Positions 1 through 10,198 of a DNA stretch of 64,000 bases are shown piece by piece (position 1 is the first letter of the stretch; every line of letters begins with the position of its first letter). Origin of the DNA: Apostichopus japonicus (taxonomy: Eukaryota > Echinodermata > Holothuroidea > Aspidochirotida > Stichopodidae); contig NC_092570.1 of NCBI RefSeq assembly GCF_037975245.1, positions 13,590,501-13,654,500 on the forward strand, in the 5' to 3' direction. Below the pieces are notes generated by a model. The model saw nothing but the letters and a program-made list of their open reading frames with translations, ran no database searches and was not told the DNA's origin. Both the position numbers and the translations under genes were made by a program.

Positions 1-1056
1 GTCCAGTAATTCTTTCCCAATTGAAAGTAAACAATCAAATGAATGATGGTTTACCCCTGGTCATGACCTCCAATCAAACTTAGCCATAGACAAGTGTCGG
101 TGCGTGCACGTTCATGATTTCAAAAAACAAATCAGGTGATTCTATGAATGGGGGAGGTGGTGGGTAGGGGGGATGACACAATAGTTGCAAGGCGTGTTTC
201 GTTGCAGGGGATTGTGGTATCATTTCCATCATTTTTTTTAAATTTATGTGTGTATACGACTTGTTTTAAATAATAAAAAAATGCTTCTAGCAGAGGTACG
301 TCGAATTTAATATGATCCGGAACCCTCACTCCACAGTAGGAAAACGTACAAACTATGAAGGGTCAAGTGACGTGCTCCCATGTGCTTTAACATGTACTAC
401 TCTTTGGCAGTTTGGAATGATAAGCGTTCCGTAAACAACAAAACACCCAGAACCTACGGTAAAACGGAAAAAAAATTGCTTAGGTTTGGATGATAATAAT
501 GTTTAGATTTACTATCTCTGTCTCATAAAAAAAAACTTGATCTGCATGGACCCTGGCTGCTATTACAACATCTACTGCCAGAGTCTTATTAATTGCATAT
601 GACGGTCACTCCTACCATGTTAGGCGCTTTTTACGTGCAAAAACGGCAAGGAGAGTAATGTTGCTAAGGAACAACGAATCTTGTCGTCAAAATAATCGTG
701 CAAGCAGGGAGATTATATATGTTGCCATTACCAAACCGGGCAAATTGCGACAGTTGTGAACGTCGTCTGCTCACTGTTTCACCTTTTAGACAAGTGAAAT
801 ATTGGTTGAATTTAGTTTAGTTAGAAGAAGGGTCAGGAAGGACAGTGTCCTCGATCATGAAAAGACCTCGAAAACCAAGAACCCAAACCTTAAAACTCAA
901 AAGAAAGCAGTCTCCCCACACTGCCTGAAATACCGTACCTCTTTCAAGTACATTTATAAAGGCATTTACACTCTTATACATACCATCCGAATCGGGCATT
1001 CTATTTCACTCATCCACAACTCTCTACCAGGAGAAATTTTACCTGACATCCAACCT
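1..1056. other. No recognisable gene or repeat
   Basis: AT-rich sequence with scattered stops in all frames and short homopolymers. The two overlapping open stretches near 802-1068 have no recognisable domain and no convincing splice or start context. I see no RNA gene, transposon terminus or tandem structure here. Confidence 0.6.
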
Positions 1057-1061
1057 ACTCT

Positions 1062-1316
1062 GGCGTAGCCGGACGGGAAATAGTGCCCCCCCCCCACTCA
1101 GAAATTTCCGGCGATGGATCGGACGACTGAATTTTCTTTAGTGACCATAAGGGTAAATAATTAACGTTTTCTTTCCCCAAAATATGGGAACATACCATTT
1201 ACAGAAATAATTAAGTCTAAAGGGCATATTTTTGTTCACGATCGACGGTGGCTTTTCATGTGGGTCGTAAATGGAGACGGAAATTTGCCCAATCGGGGGG
1301 GGGGGGGGGCTACGCC
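1062..1316. mobile_element. MITE-like element bounded by GGCGTAGCC / GGCTACGCC
   Basis: A 9-bp perfect inverted repeat (1062-1070 and 1308-1316) encloses about 255 bp. A C-run lies just inside the left end (about 1084-1094) and a G-run just inside the right end. This arrangement matches the better-supported short hAT-like elements at 3-5.4 kb. I could not find a clean target-site duplication, so the exact ends are uncertain. It has no coding capacity. Confidence 0.45.
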
Positions 1317-1324
1317 TCTGAAGT

Positions 1325-1860
1325 TAATAGTATGGTTATAATTTCCGCCATGGATAAAGGAAAGCAGTCACCTTTTTCATTCTTTGAGAAGAATGGAAGA
1401 TCTTGACCGTGAAAAGTACACGACCAATTGTGTTATGGAAATTGGAACGTGGATTTATCAATGTTTTATTTTTTATGGATCAAAATCTGAAGAAATTGTC
1501 ATCATTTTGTCATATAGATTAAAATTTAAAAAATTAAAAAATGAAAGATCTTGATCGCGAAAAATACACACCTAATTATCTCATTATATCGTGGAATGTG
1601 AATAAACCAGCCGCGGTGTTATAGTTTCTTGTATGGAACAAAGAAATGTCGCTATTTTCATATATATTCAAGTATTTAAGAAAATGGAAGATCTTGCAAG
1701 CTAAATGAACTTAATTATTCCGTGAAAATGTCTATGAGAATAAGTTGTTCTGTGGATCAAGGAAATTTAACGTACATGTCACTATTTCCATGCTGGATTA
1801 AATTCTTTAGGAAAATTCGGGGATATTTTCGCGTTCACGGGGAAGACGATATGATAGGAA
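1325..1860. repeat. Degenerate tandem repeat, about 145-bp unit
   Basis: The phrase GGAAGATCTTG or GAAAGATCTTG followed by a related GAAAA..ACAC..AATT stretch occurs at about 1394, 1541 and 1685, spaced 147 and 144 bp. The sequence between copies (ATGGA-CAAAG/ATCAA-GAAATT, then CACTATTTCCAT-like) is also loosely repeated. Copies are too diverged for recent amplification, and nothing coding is apparent. Confidence 0.55.
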
Positions 1861-2925
1861 AAATTTCTGAGATTTGTCGAGCGGTATACAAGATACATTT
1901 TCTACTGCTACGAGTCTAACAAGGATATAATGGAGTATTTTAATGAAGTCAACCGATCGAGGCGATTTTAATGCACAAGGCTACATCTCACCATTAGTGT
2001 GGACGATAACCTCTTACCAACACTGGCTAAGTGTGGAAATCGCATCTCCTCTTATAGAAAATGGACTTCCAAATAATAACAAAGCTCTCATTGGCAGAAT
2101 AATACCAAGCATAAACAATTAATTATGTGAAAATAAAGCCTAACAAAAGACTCATATATAATTCAACAACTTCACACTAATAGGAAAATGTAGAAATTAG
2201 TAAAGTTATCGCGCTTGCATGCTGGGATAAAAATAGTTATTTTGTGAAAATATAAGCTTTACATAACTTGTTGATCTCTATTTGACACTAAAGTGTGAAA
2301 ACATTCCATTACATATAAGCATGCATGGGCAATTTGTACATGCACTTAGTCAAACTGACCATTCAATAATAAACATAAGCAAACTTATACTTTTGATAAA
2401 ATACATAGCAAATTCACAGAAAAGTTCACCATTGTCAGTGAAATTATGAGAAATTGTTAACAGACTTAACTTACTGATTTTGAGAAAATGAAGGAAACAC
2501 TTAACAAATTGCAAAGGACAGGCGGTTCCATCTTCTGTGAAAAAAAAACTTGTGAAAACGTTGCTTAAAATTCTCTCCCAACCAGTAGCCATCGACTGCC
2601 CCTTAACCCTTGTAGCACCATTAGGGAGAATGAATGCAAATCTCCAAAGATTGCTTACCGACGTCAATGCCAGGAGGAAGGATAATCCGTTTCTGCAAAG
2701 CTATGTCGTTATGCACAATTTAGGTCTACCTCTCGGAGATGATTTAATTAAAATCAATTAAACAATAGAGCAAGAAAACGATACATTCCAACGTGAATGT
2801 AAGATAATGTGATTTATTTATGGAGGTTCGGGATCATTTCTTCTACTTGTGTTGGTTATTGTAAGGGTAAAAACGTGATAAGTTCACGCTCCCCCCTACA
2901 AAATAGATATGCAAGTCAGGCTGTC
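1861..2925. other. AT-rich intergenic or intronic DNA, no supported gene
   Basis: No domain, RNA gene or transposon end was recognised. A 74-codon open stretch at 2537-2761 on the plus strand is the longest candidate, but it lacks a recognisable fold or good splice context. Weak GTGAAAA-type repetition (about 2125-2480) may be a decayed extension of the upstream tandem family. Confidence 0.5.
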
Positions 2926-3062
2926 ACTCAAATGGACATTCTCTGAGGTGTCCATCTCTGAATGAACGATCTCTTGGGCAACCATCTCTAAATGAACGTA
3001 CTCTGGAGCAACCATCTTTGAACGGACGGTTCTGGGTCACGACCATTTCTCAGTCGCGACGG

Positions 3063-3716
3063 CAAGGGTGGCGGAACCGGGGGCACAGGGGGCACGTGCC
3101 CCCCCCCCACTTTTCCTAAGGTTAAAAATGTGCCCTTTTTTTACATAAAAATTGAGGTGTCTCAAGTAAGCAAGAGACCATGCAGGGAACCAGAATGAAC
3201 ACTCGGGAAGGGCAGTTTCCGGCCACCTGAGGGTTTTGTAAAACCAAAAATGTTCTTGTACGCTCCGCGCCAACCGATGGTGGGGCTCCGCTCAGATAGT
3301 CGTGCATACAACTTTGCAAATCCTGGCTATGCCCGTGAATTTTAATGAATTTCTGTGGGTCAAACTCAAAGCTATTTCGAATGGAAAAAATTAAGATATT
3401 AACAAGAAATAAAACTCTAATTCGGAAGATTCCTACATTAGCAACTAGCATGATTTCACCTCATTTTGTCTCAAAAGAAAACTTGTTCCTTGTTTCCCAA
3501 TTTGCACATTGGATATTGCAGTGCTAGTATGCATATTTTCCCTGAGAGGAATGGGGGGGGGGGGGGGGCGTTGATGGAGTGATATATATACGCAAATAAG
3601 ATAATACAATAAGAGTTATATAGGGTACTAAATATAAGGCTGCATCAGTCCAATCGAATTTCTGCAAAGTGCCCTTTGATGTCGGTGCCCCCCCCCCCCC
3701 CCGATTAAAAGTGCTT
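3063..3716. mobile_element. hAT-like non-autonomous element inserted in the minisatellite
   Basis: The block is flanked by the 9-bp direct repeat TCGCGACGG (3054-3062 and 3717-3725). Removing it restores the periodic minisatellite, so at least 8 bp is probably a target-site duplication. The left end (CAAGGGTGGCGGAACCGGGG) resembles the left end of the element at 4302. It also carries the family core GCTCCGCGCCAACC..TGGTGG..GCTCCGCT near 3258-3302. The right end does not form a clear inverted match to the left, so it may be rearranged. No transposase is visible. Confidence 0.55.
3255..3306. repeat. Conserved MITE core with internal dyad
   Basis: The segment GTACGCTCCGCGCCAACC followed by a TGGTGG..GCTCCGCT..AGATAGT stretch is the first of three copies in 2 kb (also about 4973-5013 and 5309-5350). 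Its GCGCCA and TGGCGC halves (best preserved in the other two copies) make a short hairpin. Sharing this core ties the three elements into one family. Confidence 0.6.
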
Positions 3717-3945
3717 TCGCGACGGTTCTAAATTAAGACCATTTCTGGATGGACGGTTCCTGAAAGGTCGGCTGTGAGGAAGGTTGCTGTGTTTGCTCAG
3801 CGATCTCTGGGTAGACGGTCTGTGTATGAACGACCTTCTCTGAGTGGACGGTGCCTCACGTAAAACGGCAATTTATAATTGGACGGCTGTCTGCATTTGA
3901 GCAGCGAACGTGAACATTCATCTCTGAGTGGACGGCGCCTCACGT

Positions 3946-4293
3946 TGACCCTTTCCGCGTTCCATATTATGGTAAAGTAAGGGGAATCCCAAAATGGGCA
4001 CACTATGGTCTATATATGGCACACGCATAACCCAATAAACATTACAAATTAACCAGAATGCAAAATGCATTGAGGTTTCGATGACTTCAATGCACTAGAC
4101 TTCTGCTTGTTAGTATAACCAGAAGAAGCTGCTACAATAACACTATGGCATGCTAACACAGGTTAGTCTACTGTACGTGGTTATACACACCTCCATCAAA
4201 ATCAATAGAGTTCTTGTACTCAATGTTATGAATCCACACACCAAGTATTACAAAACCAAACCAAATCTCTAATAACTTCGCACATTAAGGTTG
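3946..4293. other. No gene or recognised repeat
   Basis: About 350 bp of AT-rich sequence between the minisatellite and the next transposon. No domain, RNA gene, or inverted or direct repeat is seen. Confidence 0.5.
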
Positions 4294-4301
4294 CAGAGGA
4301 G

Positions 4302-5397
4302 CAGTGGCGGCGGAACCGGGGGGGGGGGGCTTGGGGGGGCTCAACCCCACAATAAAAAAGTTGAGGGGGCAAATGCATGATAAGCCCCCCCAATATTTAC
4401 CAAGGCTCCGAAACGTGCATCTGCCCATTTTTCAATGCATACTTGTCGATCTGTCCGATGCACACGTATACTATATAGGTGTAATAATTTTAGTAATTGC
4501 TGGGGGATCCTGGTCCCTCGGCCCGTCCCCTGGCTATAGACCACATTGTCACCCCAACCGCGTCTTCACGCCCCGTGAAAAGTGGAAGCAGTGAGTGTGA
4601 GTACCGGTAATCGTAACACAACTTCGTCTTAGGCCAATGACTTGCCTCATTTCAGCCAGTTCTCCAACATCCCCTTACTTAGTGGCGGAGCGTCCATATA
4701 TACAGTCAGGGGGCGGATCCCCCCCCCCCCTGACGGACTCAAATGGACTGCTGGCGCCCTTTTCAGCTTTTCACTACTTTTAACTTATTCGCGATTATTG
4801 ACTATTTTATTGCGCTCTCATATACCTATTGACATTTGTCATATTCTGTTGGTGTAAGTTTTCCGACAAAATGGCGACGACACCTATTTATTTTCCGTTT
4901 ATCTGCAAATTAGCAAGGCCCGGAAGGGTCATTTCCTGCAATCTAGGGAGTAACTTTACTCAAAAATTGTCTGTACGCTCCGCGCCAACCTGTGGTGGCG
5001 CTCCGCTTAGATAGTGTCGAAAGCGCCCCTACAGACCATTCTTGCCCCCCCCCCGACCAATACCCCTAGCTCCGCCACTGCCCTTACTACACTCAAAAAC
5101 GTCTTTGCGAGTACACTACGAGTAATAGCTACTCTCTTAAAACACCATCGAATATACAAATTACAATGTTTTTACATACTTTTACGTGCAATCTGAGAAA
5201 TTGCAGGCTCGAGACCCATATTTTAGGGCTAGGTATTCGCAGCATAAAACACTCGGGAGGTGCCGTTTCCGGTCATCTGGGGGTTTGAAAAAACCCAAAA
5301 TTTTCTTGTAAGCTCCGCGCCAACCCATGGTGGCGCTCCGCTTAGATAGTCTCCACACATTAGCCCCCCCAATAATTTTTTCGTTCCGCCGTGCCTG
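4302..5397. mobile_element. hAT-like non-autonomous element with TSD CAGAGGAG, carrying a nested copy
   Basis: Ends are CAGTGGCGGCGGAAC (4302-4316) and the inverted counterpart GTTCCGCCGTGCCTG (5383-5397), matching at 12 of 15 positions. The 8-bp direct repeat CAGAGGAG flanks it exactly (4294-4301 and 5398-5405). An 8-bp duplication with CAG...CTG ends is typical of the hAT superfamily. Removing the nested element and its duplicated target leaves about 687 bp, close in size to the element at 3063-3716. It contains G/C homopolymer runs near both ends and no transposase, so it would need a transposase supplied elsewhere. Confidence 0.75.
4680..5080. mobile_element. Nested hAT-like MITE with TSD CCCTTACT
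   Basis: This 401-bp insertion lies inside the larger related element. Its termini are TAGTGGCGGAGC (4680-4691) and GCTCCGCCACTG (5069-5080), inverted copies except for the outermost base. It is flanked by the perfect 8-bp duplication CCCTTACT (4672-4679 and 5081-5088). It carries the same internal core, GCTCCGCGCCAACC...GGCGCTCCGCT, at about 4978-5010. The nesting dates it as younger than its host element. Confidence 0.82.
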
Positions 5398-5405
5398 CAG
5401 AGGAG

Positions 5406-6590
5406 TCCACTTATGGACAATTTTGATTGGAATATGCCCACGAAACTTCAAAGAATCAACTTGCAAGAAGCTAATACAGGTCACTGGAGGTCAACCTGAG
5501 GTCAAAGGACACCCAAATGCAGGTCGACTATTGTATAACAATAGCGTAACTCTCAACCTTGATGGTCATTTGGTTCTAAAGTTATCGCAAAAATACTAGT
5601 TTTTGACCCCTAATTGACCTTTGTTGACCTTGGATCACCTGACTGTTATGTTTTGAAACGATCCCTTACCCCATTCACAACTAGTCCACAAATATCAACC
5701 ATGTCGGACCCTGTCAATGGTTGTTTCACAAGTTATTGCCAATAAACACATTTTGACCCATAATTGACCTTTGGTGACCTTGGATCACATCCCGGTTATT
5801 TTAGAAAACGTGACCCTACTCCATTCTCACCTTGTCCCAATTTATCAGCCATGACAGACTTTGTGAATAGAAGTTGTTGCAAAACGTAGCATAATTTGGC
5901 ACCTTGGATGACCAAATGGTTTGTATCAAAAATGTTCCCCTTAATGATGTGCATTCTGTCCTAAAATACCAACCTTGATGGACATTTGGTTCTCAAGTTA
6001 TTGCAAAATATTAGTTTTTTACCCCTAATTGACCTTTGTTGACCTTGGATCATATAACTGTTATGTTTTGAAACGATCCCTTACCCTATTCACAACTAGT
6101 CCACAAATATCAACCATGTCGGACCCTGACAGTGGAAGTTTCACAAGTTATTGAGAGAAAAAAACACTTTTTGACCCATAAATTACCTTTGGTGACCCGG
6201 GATCACATCACGGTTACTTTGGAAAATGTGCCCTTACTTCATTCACAACCTGTCCTAATATACCAGCCATGTCATAGTTGGTGACTAGAAGTTGTTGCAA
6301 AAATTAGCATAAGCTGAGTTTTTTGCACATAATCAACCTTGCATGACCTTGGATGACCTGATGGTTTTTATCAAAAATTTTTCTCTCGATGAGGTGCACT
6401 CTGTCGTAAAATTTGATTGGCCTACAATGTACACACATGTTATTGCTAGAAAGGTATCAAAATTAACCTTTGGCCACTCATAACAAAATATCAACCATGT
6501 CGGATCCTGTCAATGGGAGTTATTGCTTGTTTTAATATTTGGGTTTTTGGCCTCTGACTGACCTTTGGTGACCTTACGAGGCACCAAAAA
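5406..6590 (+). repeat. TGACCT-rich tandem repeat, about 416-bp unit
   Basis: AACCTTGATGG..CATTTGGTTCT recurs at 5555 and 5971 (416-bp spacing). Each copy is followed by TGACCTTTGTTGACCTTGGATCA, an ACTGTTATGTTTTGAAACGA segment, and ATATCAACCATGTCGGA; a partial third copy ends near 6580. Four spaced pairs of TGACCT with 4-bp spacing occur at 5615-5630, 5765-5780, 6030-6045 and 6559-6574. The reverse complement of the same family makes up 13,236-14,820. It is non-coding as far as I can see. Confidence 0.75.
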
Positions 6591-8420
6591 AAAAAAAAAT
6601 AGGGCACATCTACTCAATGTGGCACTCATATTGGTCCAAGCTGGGAGTTCCATGACAACTCCCTGGCTGCAGTCAATACTCACAGCACAGTATACAAACG
6701 ATACAGTGATGGATATCTCAGGTCCAGATAACAAGGTATTACGTTTCATTACTGTCTGCATTTTGTAGCGACACGAACAAAACGTCACTTGCAAGCAACA
6801 GAAAGTTAACTTTTTCAGATGGCCGCACACAGTTTGGGGGTCTTCAATGCCTTTAAGTTGGCTGCAATATATTATTTATTGTATCAAAAGTATTTGTCAT
6901 CCTGGTAAACTGTCAAATATGACAAGAAGACTGCAAAATATAACAACAGATTTAAGTATTTTTAAAATATATTTTATTTCAAATAGTCTGTTTAATATAT
7001 TATTACTTATTACATACAAAGATTCCACTTCGTGGACACACCCTCAAGGCATGAAAAAATGCAATCATTGTATATAGGAACCAAATAACTATCATAGTCA
7101 CACAAGAAATAGTTTGCAGACGTAGACAAACCCGTCAACATTTTCAGAAACAGGAGACACGCTCTTGTTTTCACTTGAAAGTACTAAAAATATTCAGATA
7201 TTGCAACGGTTAGAAATCTTTGGCCACTTAGCCCTTAATGACAGAAAAGGAGGATTGAGACCTTAAAAAAATATAACCCTTTTCATCAAGGATCCAACAG
7301 TAAATATTGCATCAAGATAAAACACAAATCATAAATAGTAGAATACTAGAAAACCCATCCACAGCATTTTCATATCTTTCAATACAATGTGTAAGCAGCA
7401 GGCTACCGGACACCAATTTTTTCTTCTTTCAATCTTCAGGGATGAGTCTGGGGTAAAAAAAAATCACCGAACTTTGCAAAAATTGTGGTATAGGCTCCAG
7501 TTTGCGTATGCTACAGTGTGTTAGGATTATAGTTTTTGTCCCCTAGGTAGAAAAGAAATAACGGATATTCCGCGAATTCTCAGAACAAGCTCATGCCTGA
7601 TACATTCCCAACCCATCGTACACACGTGGTCTTCTTAAGGACACTTTCCTACCAGTAAATGTCAGAGATCTTTTTGAGACCAAAAAACATTTAACATTAC
7701 AAACAATGGAGAGAACTCTGCCAAAAATAAATTATTTGATGAGACATCAAAGCAATGATTATGTACAAGGTCTTCGTATGGACAGGTGAAAAGATGGACG
7801 CATGAAAGTAGATGACTGGATCTACTCCAAAGACTAATATAAAAAAAAAACACAGAGAATGGTAAATATTTCACACACATAGAACTGAGAATAATGACTT
7901 GAAAGCTCAGAAAGAGTAGATGCATTTTAAGTAAAAAGAATGACAAAAAGAGGAAAAAATCTGGAATAACAGCTGTTTATGTAGCACAATCTGTTGGTGC
8001 CATGCATGACAATTACGTACATTTGGATTTTGGAACGTTTCTTAAGTTGTTAAATGTTCTCTGCAGTCACTGTGCAACTTGTTTGCAAGAATGTTATTTT
8101 CCTTACTTTGATACATGATTTGATCATAATGAAGAAACACCAAGAGGATACTGTAGGCTTACTTAGCTTAGTTAATAAAATGTCACTTATTAAAATTTAA
8201 AAAAATAGATATCTTAGAATACATGTTCGATATATCAATAAAACCTTCAGACATGTTCCAACCAGCGATATAGCTGGAAACTCAGGAGGTAGGGATTCAA
8301 GTCTGAATCCAGGGTGTAAAATTTGTGGCCAAGGGGAGGGGGGTTTAAGAGGACAGGGTGTTTTCCTCCCATCTAAAATAGTTTCTTAACAAGTGAGTGA
8401 AATGAGTGAATTTCAAAAAA
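6591..8420. other. AT-rich sequence without a supported gene
   Basis: About 1.8 kb with long A/T runs and no open stretch that resembles a protein family. The hydrophobic open frame at 7662-7946 (minus) is what AT-rich DNA gives by chance. No transposon termini or RNA genes were recognised. Confidence 0.5.
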
Positions 8421-8536
8421 AAGGCAGTGGCTATTCTTACGACTAGTCAAAACAATTATTTATAAACTATTCATACGACATCAGCGAATTCATGCTCAGT
8501 AAAATAAATAAAGCAACTGCGCGTGTAGTAGGGGTA

Positions 8537-8558
8537 ACCCTAATCCTAACCCTAACAG
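8537..8558 (+). repeat. Short interstitial telomere-like CCCTAA run
   Basis: AACCCTAATCCTAACCCTAA is about three CCCTAA units with one imperfect unit. TTAGGG is the usual animal telomere repeat. The run lies directly beside the 3' end of the LINE fragment. It is short enough to be chance. Confidence 0.4.
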
Positions 8559-8569
8559 GAAATTATTGT

Positions 8570-8930
8570 TAGTAAGTAAGTATAACTTTATTACTCCAAT
8601 GAAGGAAATTAAGATATTGCACATAAAATGTAAAAGACAGTACAAAAATATGAAAAACAAGGATAGAGCAGAACGATAAAACAGTAAACAATCGAACAAT
8701 AAAACACACACAGGCAGGACCGAACGGCTCAAGTTATCATTATAAAGCCTTATTGCACGTGGAATAAAGGAATTGCGATGATGGTTGGTTCTCATGGGTG
8801 GGAGACGCAGTCTGCCAGTGCCCCTAGTTATGATATTATCGTGCAGATAACAGTGAAGCGGGTGATCATGGTCGTTCCAGACAATGTCTAGTTTGTTTTG
8901 AAGCAAGCACATATAAATTTCCTCAACTGT
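8570..8930 (-). pseudogene. 5'-truncated non-LTR retrotransposon (LINE) 3' end
   Basis: Reading the minus strand from about 8912 gives a stretch containing LPPMRTNHHRNSFIPRAIRLYN-like sequence. The pattern R-T-N-x-x-x-N-S-F-I-P-R-A-I-x-L-Y-N is the familiar conserved tail of the reverse-transcriptase protein of many invertebrate non-LTR elements, downstream of the polymerase domain. Only this C-terminal tail is present; polymerase and endonuclease domains are missing, as expected of 5'-truncated LINE insertions. Downstream on the same strand, TAATAAAG and a short TTACTTACT tail (about 8567-8593) look like the element's 3' end. It is a dead copy inside a palindromic MITE-like element. Clade assignment (CR1-like or jockey-like) is not possible from this piece. 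Confidence 0.68.
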
Positions 8931-9029
8931 TACTCATGGTCGTAAAAATAGTACTCCTGATTGTAAAAATAGCAACTGAGCATGCGTAATCAGAAATTAT
9001 TCTTACGACTCGTCGTAAGAATAGCCACT

Positions 9030-9346
9030 TTGAAAAAAAAAAACATGTTAAATCTAGTGATAATGCAGAACAAGCCAACAGTTAGCTAAATAAAGACCTG
9101 TAAACTGAGTTAATTTCAAATATTTATACTAAGTGGCCATGTGTAGAGTTGCTCAATTCAATGTATAAAGCTGCGTTAACAACTACCTGGGAGTGATTTT
9201 TCCTATTTCCTTTTCTGCAGAGCCGGTTTTCTAAATAAATGGCATTTGTCTTTAAATATTATTAACGGTAGAGTGGAAGATGTTTACGTTTGCATCAGAT
9301 GGTAGCAGAAGTTGCCTACCATGTTTTTGGTACATCGTAAATGGCC
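9030..9346. other. Presumed 3'-flanking or 3'-UTR sequence of the death-domain gene
   Basis: This 317-bp stretch lies directly downstream of the stop codon of the minus-strand gene. I see no minus-strand AATAAA signal in it, so the polyadenylation site is not located. A plus-strand acceptor-like sequence (TTTCCTTTTCTGCAG near 9222) has no open exon after it. Confidence 0.4.
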
Positions 9347-9624
9347 TCATAGTAGTAGTTCCTCCAGGAACACATACAATGCAGGGTCCAGATCATCCGA
9401 CTTATGTAAGGCATCCAAACATTTCTGAACGGTTCCACCTCCATTCTTTCCATGTCGTCTGTTCCATTTGGAGAACATTTTAAATATTTTCAGTTCAAAC
9501 TTGGGCTCGTCTGCATCAATCTTGCTGAGTTCGTCTATGGTGAAACCGAGGCACTTTATTCCGACCTTTTGCCATCCATCCCCCATCCTTTCCACTATGC
9601 CGTAGAGATCGTTATCTGTCAAAT
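9347..9624 (-). CDS. Terminal exon of a death-domain protein (C-terminus)
   Basis: This is the last coding exon of a minus-strand gene, ending in a TGA stop at 9347-9349. It begins after a strong acceptor (a CT-rich tract ending CACACAG), and its first two bases complete the codon begun by the previous exon. The 91 complete residues form a death-fold domain over roughly residues 4-82. Visible hallmarks are LYGIVERMGDGWQKVG (helix 1-2 with the conserved Trp), LGFTIDELSKID (helix 3), IFKMFSKWNRRHG (helix 4 with Trp) and a final helix around VQKCLDALHK. Death domains mediate homotypic assembly in apoptotic and innate-immune signalling, such as Toll/IL-1, TNF-receptor and NF-kB pathways. The family within the death-domain superfamily cannot be fixed without the N-terminal part. 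The product is likely cytosolic or a membrane-protein tail; this exon has no membrane segment. Confidence 0.8.
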
Positions 9625-9889
9625 CTGTGTGTAAGAGAGAGGTGAGAGAGAGCGCAGTTGCTCGTCAACTTGGAACTCGACGTGAACGATGGGAAGATCG
9701 AATGACCTAAAAAACCATCAAACCAAATACCTCAGACAAGATACAAAACATACCCCAAAGTAAGGGCGACAAAACCAGTACTAGGTGTAAACAACTCTTG
9801 ATTGCATTTTTGTACCACCCAAAACTATAAGTGCATTTAATGGTACCAATTACAGACCTTGCAGAGATTTCCCCCGTCAAATGTCTTTC

Positions 9890-9906
9890 CCCCCCCCCCC
9901 CCCCCC
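9890..9906. repeat. Poly-C homopolymer tract
   Basis: A run of about 17 C residues on the plus strand. Similar G or C runs occur at about 1297-1309, 3550-3568, 3690-3702, 4319-4330 and 15410-15418. Such runs are prone to length errors in sequencing, so the exact lengths are unreliable. Confidence 0.8.
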
Positions 9907-10198
9907 GCAACTTGCCACCACATTTGACATTGGTATTGTAGCAAAAGTACTGGACGAAACTTACAAAATGCATTTAGAGACTCAGTTAAACCAGTTCCTG
10001 GGTGATGTTAATACTGAATTGACGGAAATTCTCAAATTAATACTAGCCAATTGCATCTCAATTAAAGTATGAGCCTGTCATTTTGCTTTCTGTCATCGCT
10101 ACAAGGCCCTCATCCACCTCTCCTCATCACACACACTACCCAACGAGATAACCTGCTAGGCTGCTACCATGCTTGTTATATCATGTGTATGTTTATAA

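Larger units (their letters stand above)
2930..3945. repeat. Degenerate minisatellite (GACGGTTCT / ACCATCTCTGAATGAACG units), interrupted by an insertion
   Basis: Short units of about 25-45 bp built from CATCTCTGAATGAACG, GACGGTTCT and GACCATTTCT recur from about 2930 to 3062 and resume at 3717-3945. Two late units, around 3838 and 3931, share CTCTGAGTGGACGG followed by GCCTCACGT. The array reads through cleanly if the block 3063-3716 is removed, which identifies that block as an insertion. Confidence 0.6.
8426..9029. mobile_element. Palindromic MITE-like element bounded by 18-bp inverted repeats
   Basis: AGTGGCTATTCTTACGAC (8426-8443) is repeated perfectly inverted as GTCGTAAGAATAGCCACT (9012-9029). 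The right arm overlaps a second near-perfect palindrome, ATTCTTACGAC-TC-GTCGTAAGAAT (8999-9022). Related GTCGTAAAAATAG and ATTGTAAAAATAG pieces lie just inside (8939-8975). The enclosed 0.6 kb contains a LINE fragment, which may have inserted into it. No clear target-site duplication was found. Confidence 0.55.

Noticed and set aside
802-1068. 88-codon plus-strand open frame
   Set aside because: No domain, overlapped by an equally open minus-strand frame, and it ends at a MITE-like terminus.
2537-2761. Candidate 74-codon gene or exon on the plus strand
   Set aside because: No recognisable domain, weak start context and no convincing splice acceptor. The length is within chance expectation for this much sequence.
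7662-7946. Hydrophobic 94-codon open frame on the minus strand, possible membrane protein
   Set aside because: Phe/Leu/Ser richness is what T-rich sequence yields by chance; there is no family resemblance and no splice signals.
8537-8558. True interstitial telomere or chromosome end
   Set aside because: Only about three CCCTAA units, one imperfect, embedded in ordinary sequence.
9222-9483. Plus-strand acceptor-like TTTCCTTTTCTGCAG with an open frame starting at 9280
   Set aside because: The sequence after the AG has immediate stops, and the open frame is the antisense shadow of the death-domain exon.
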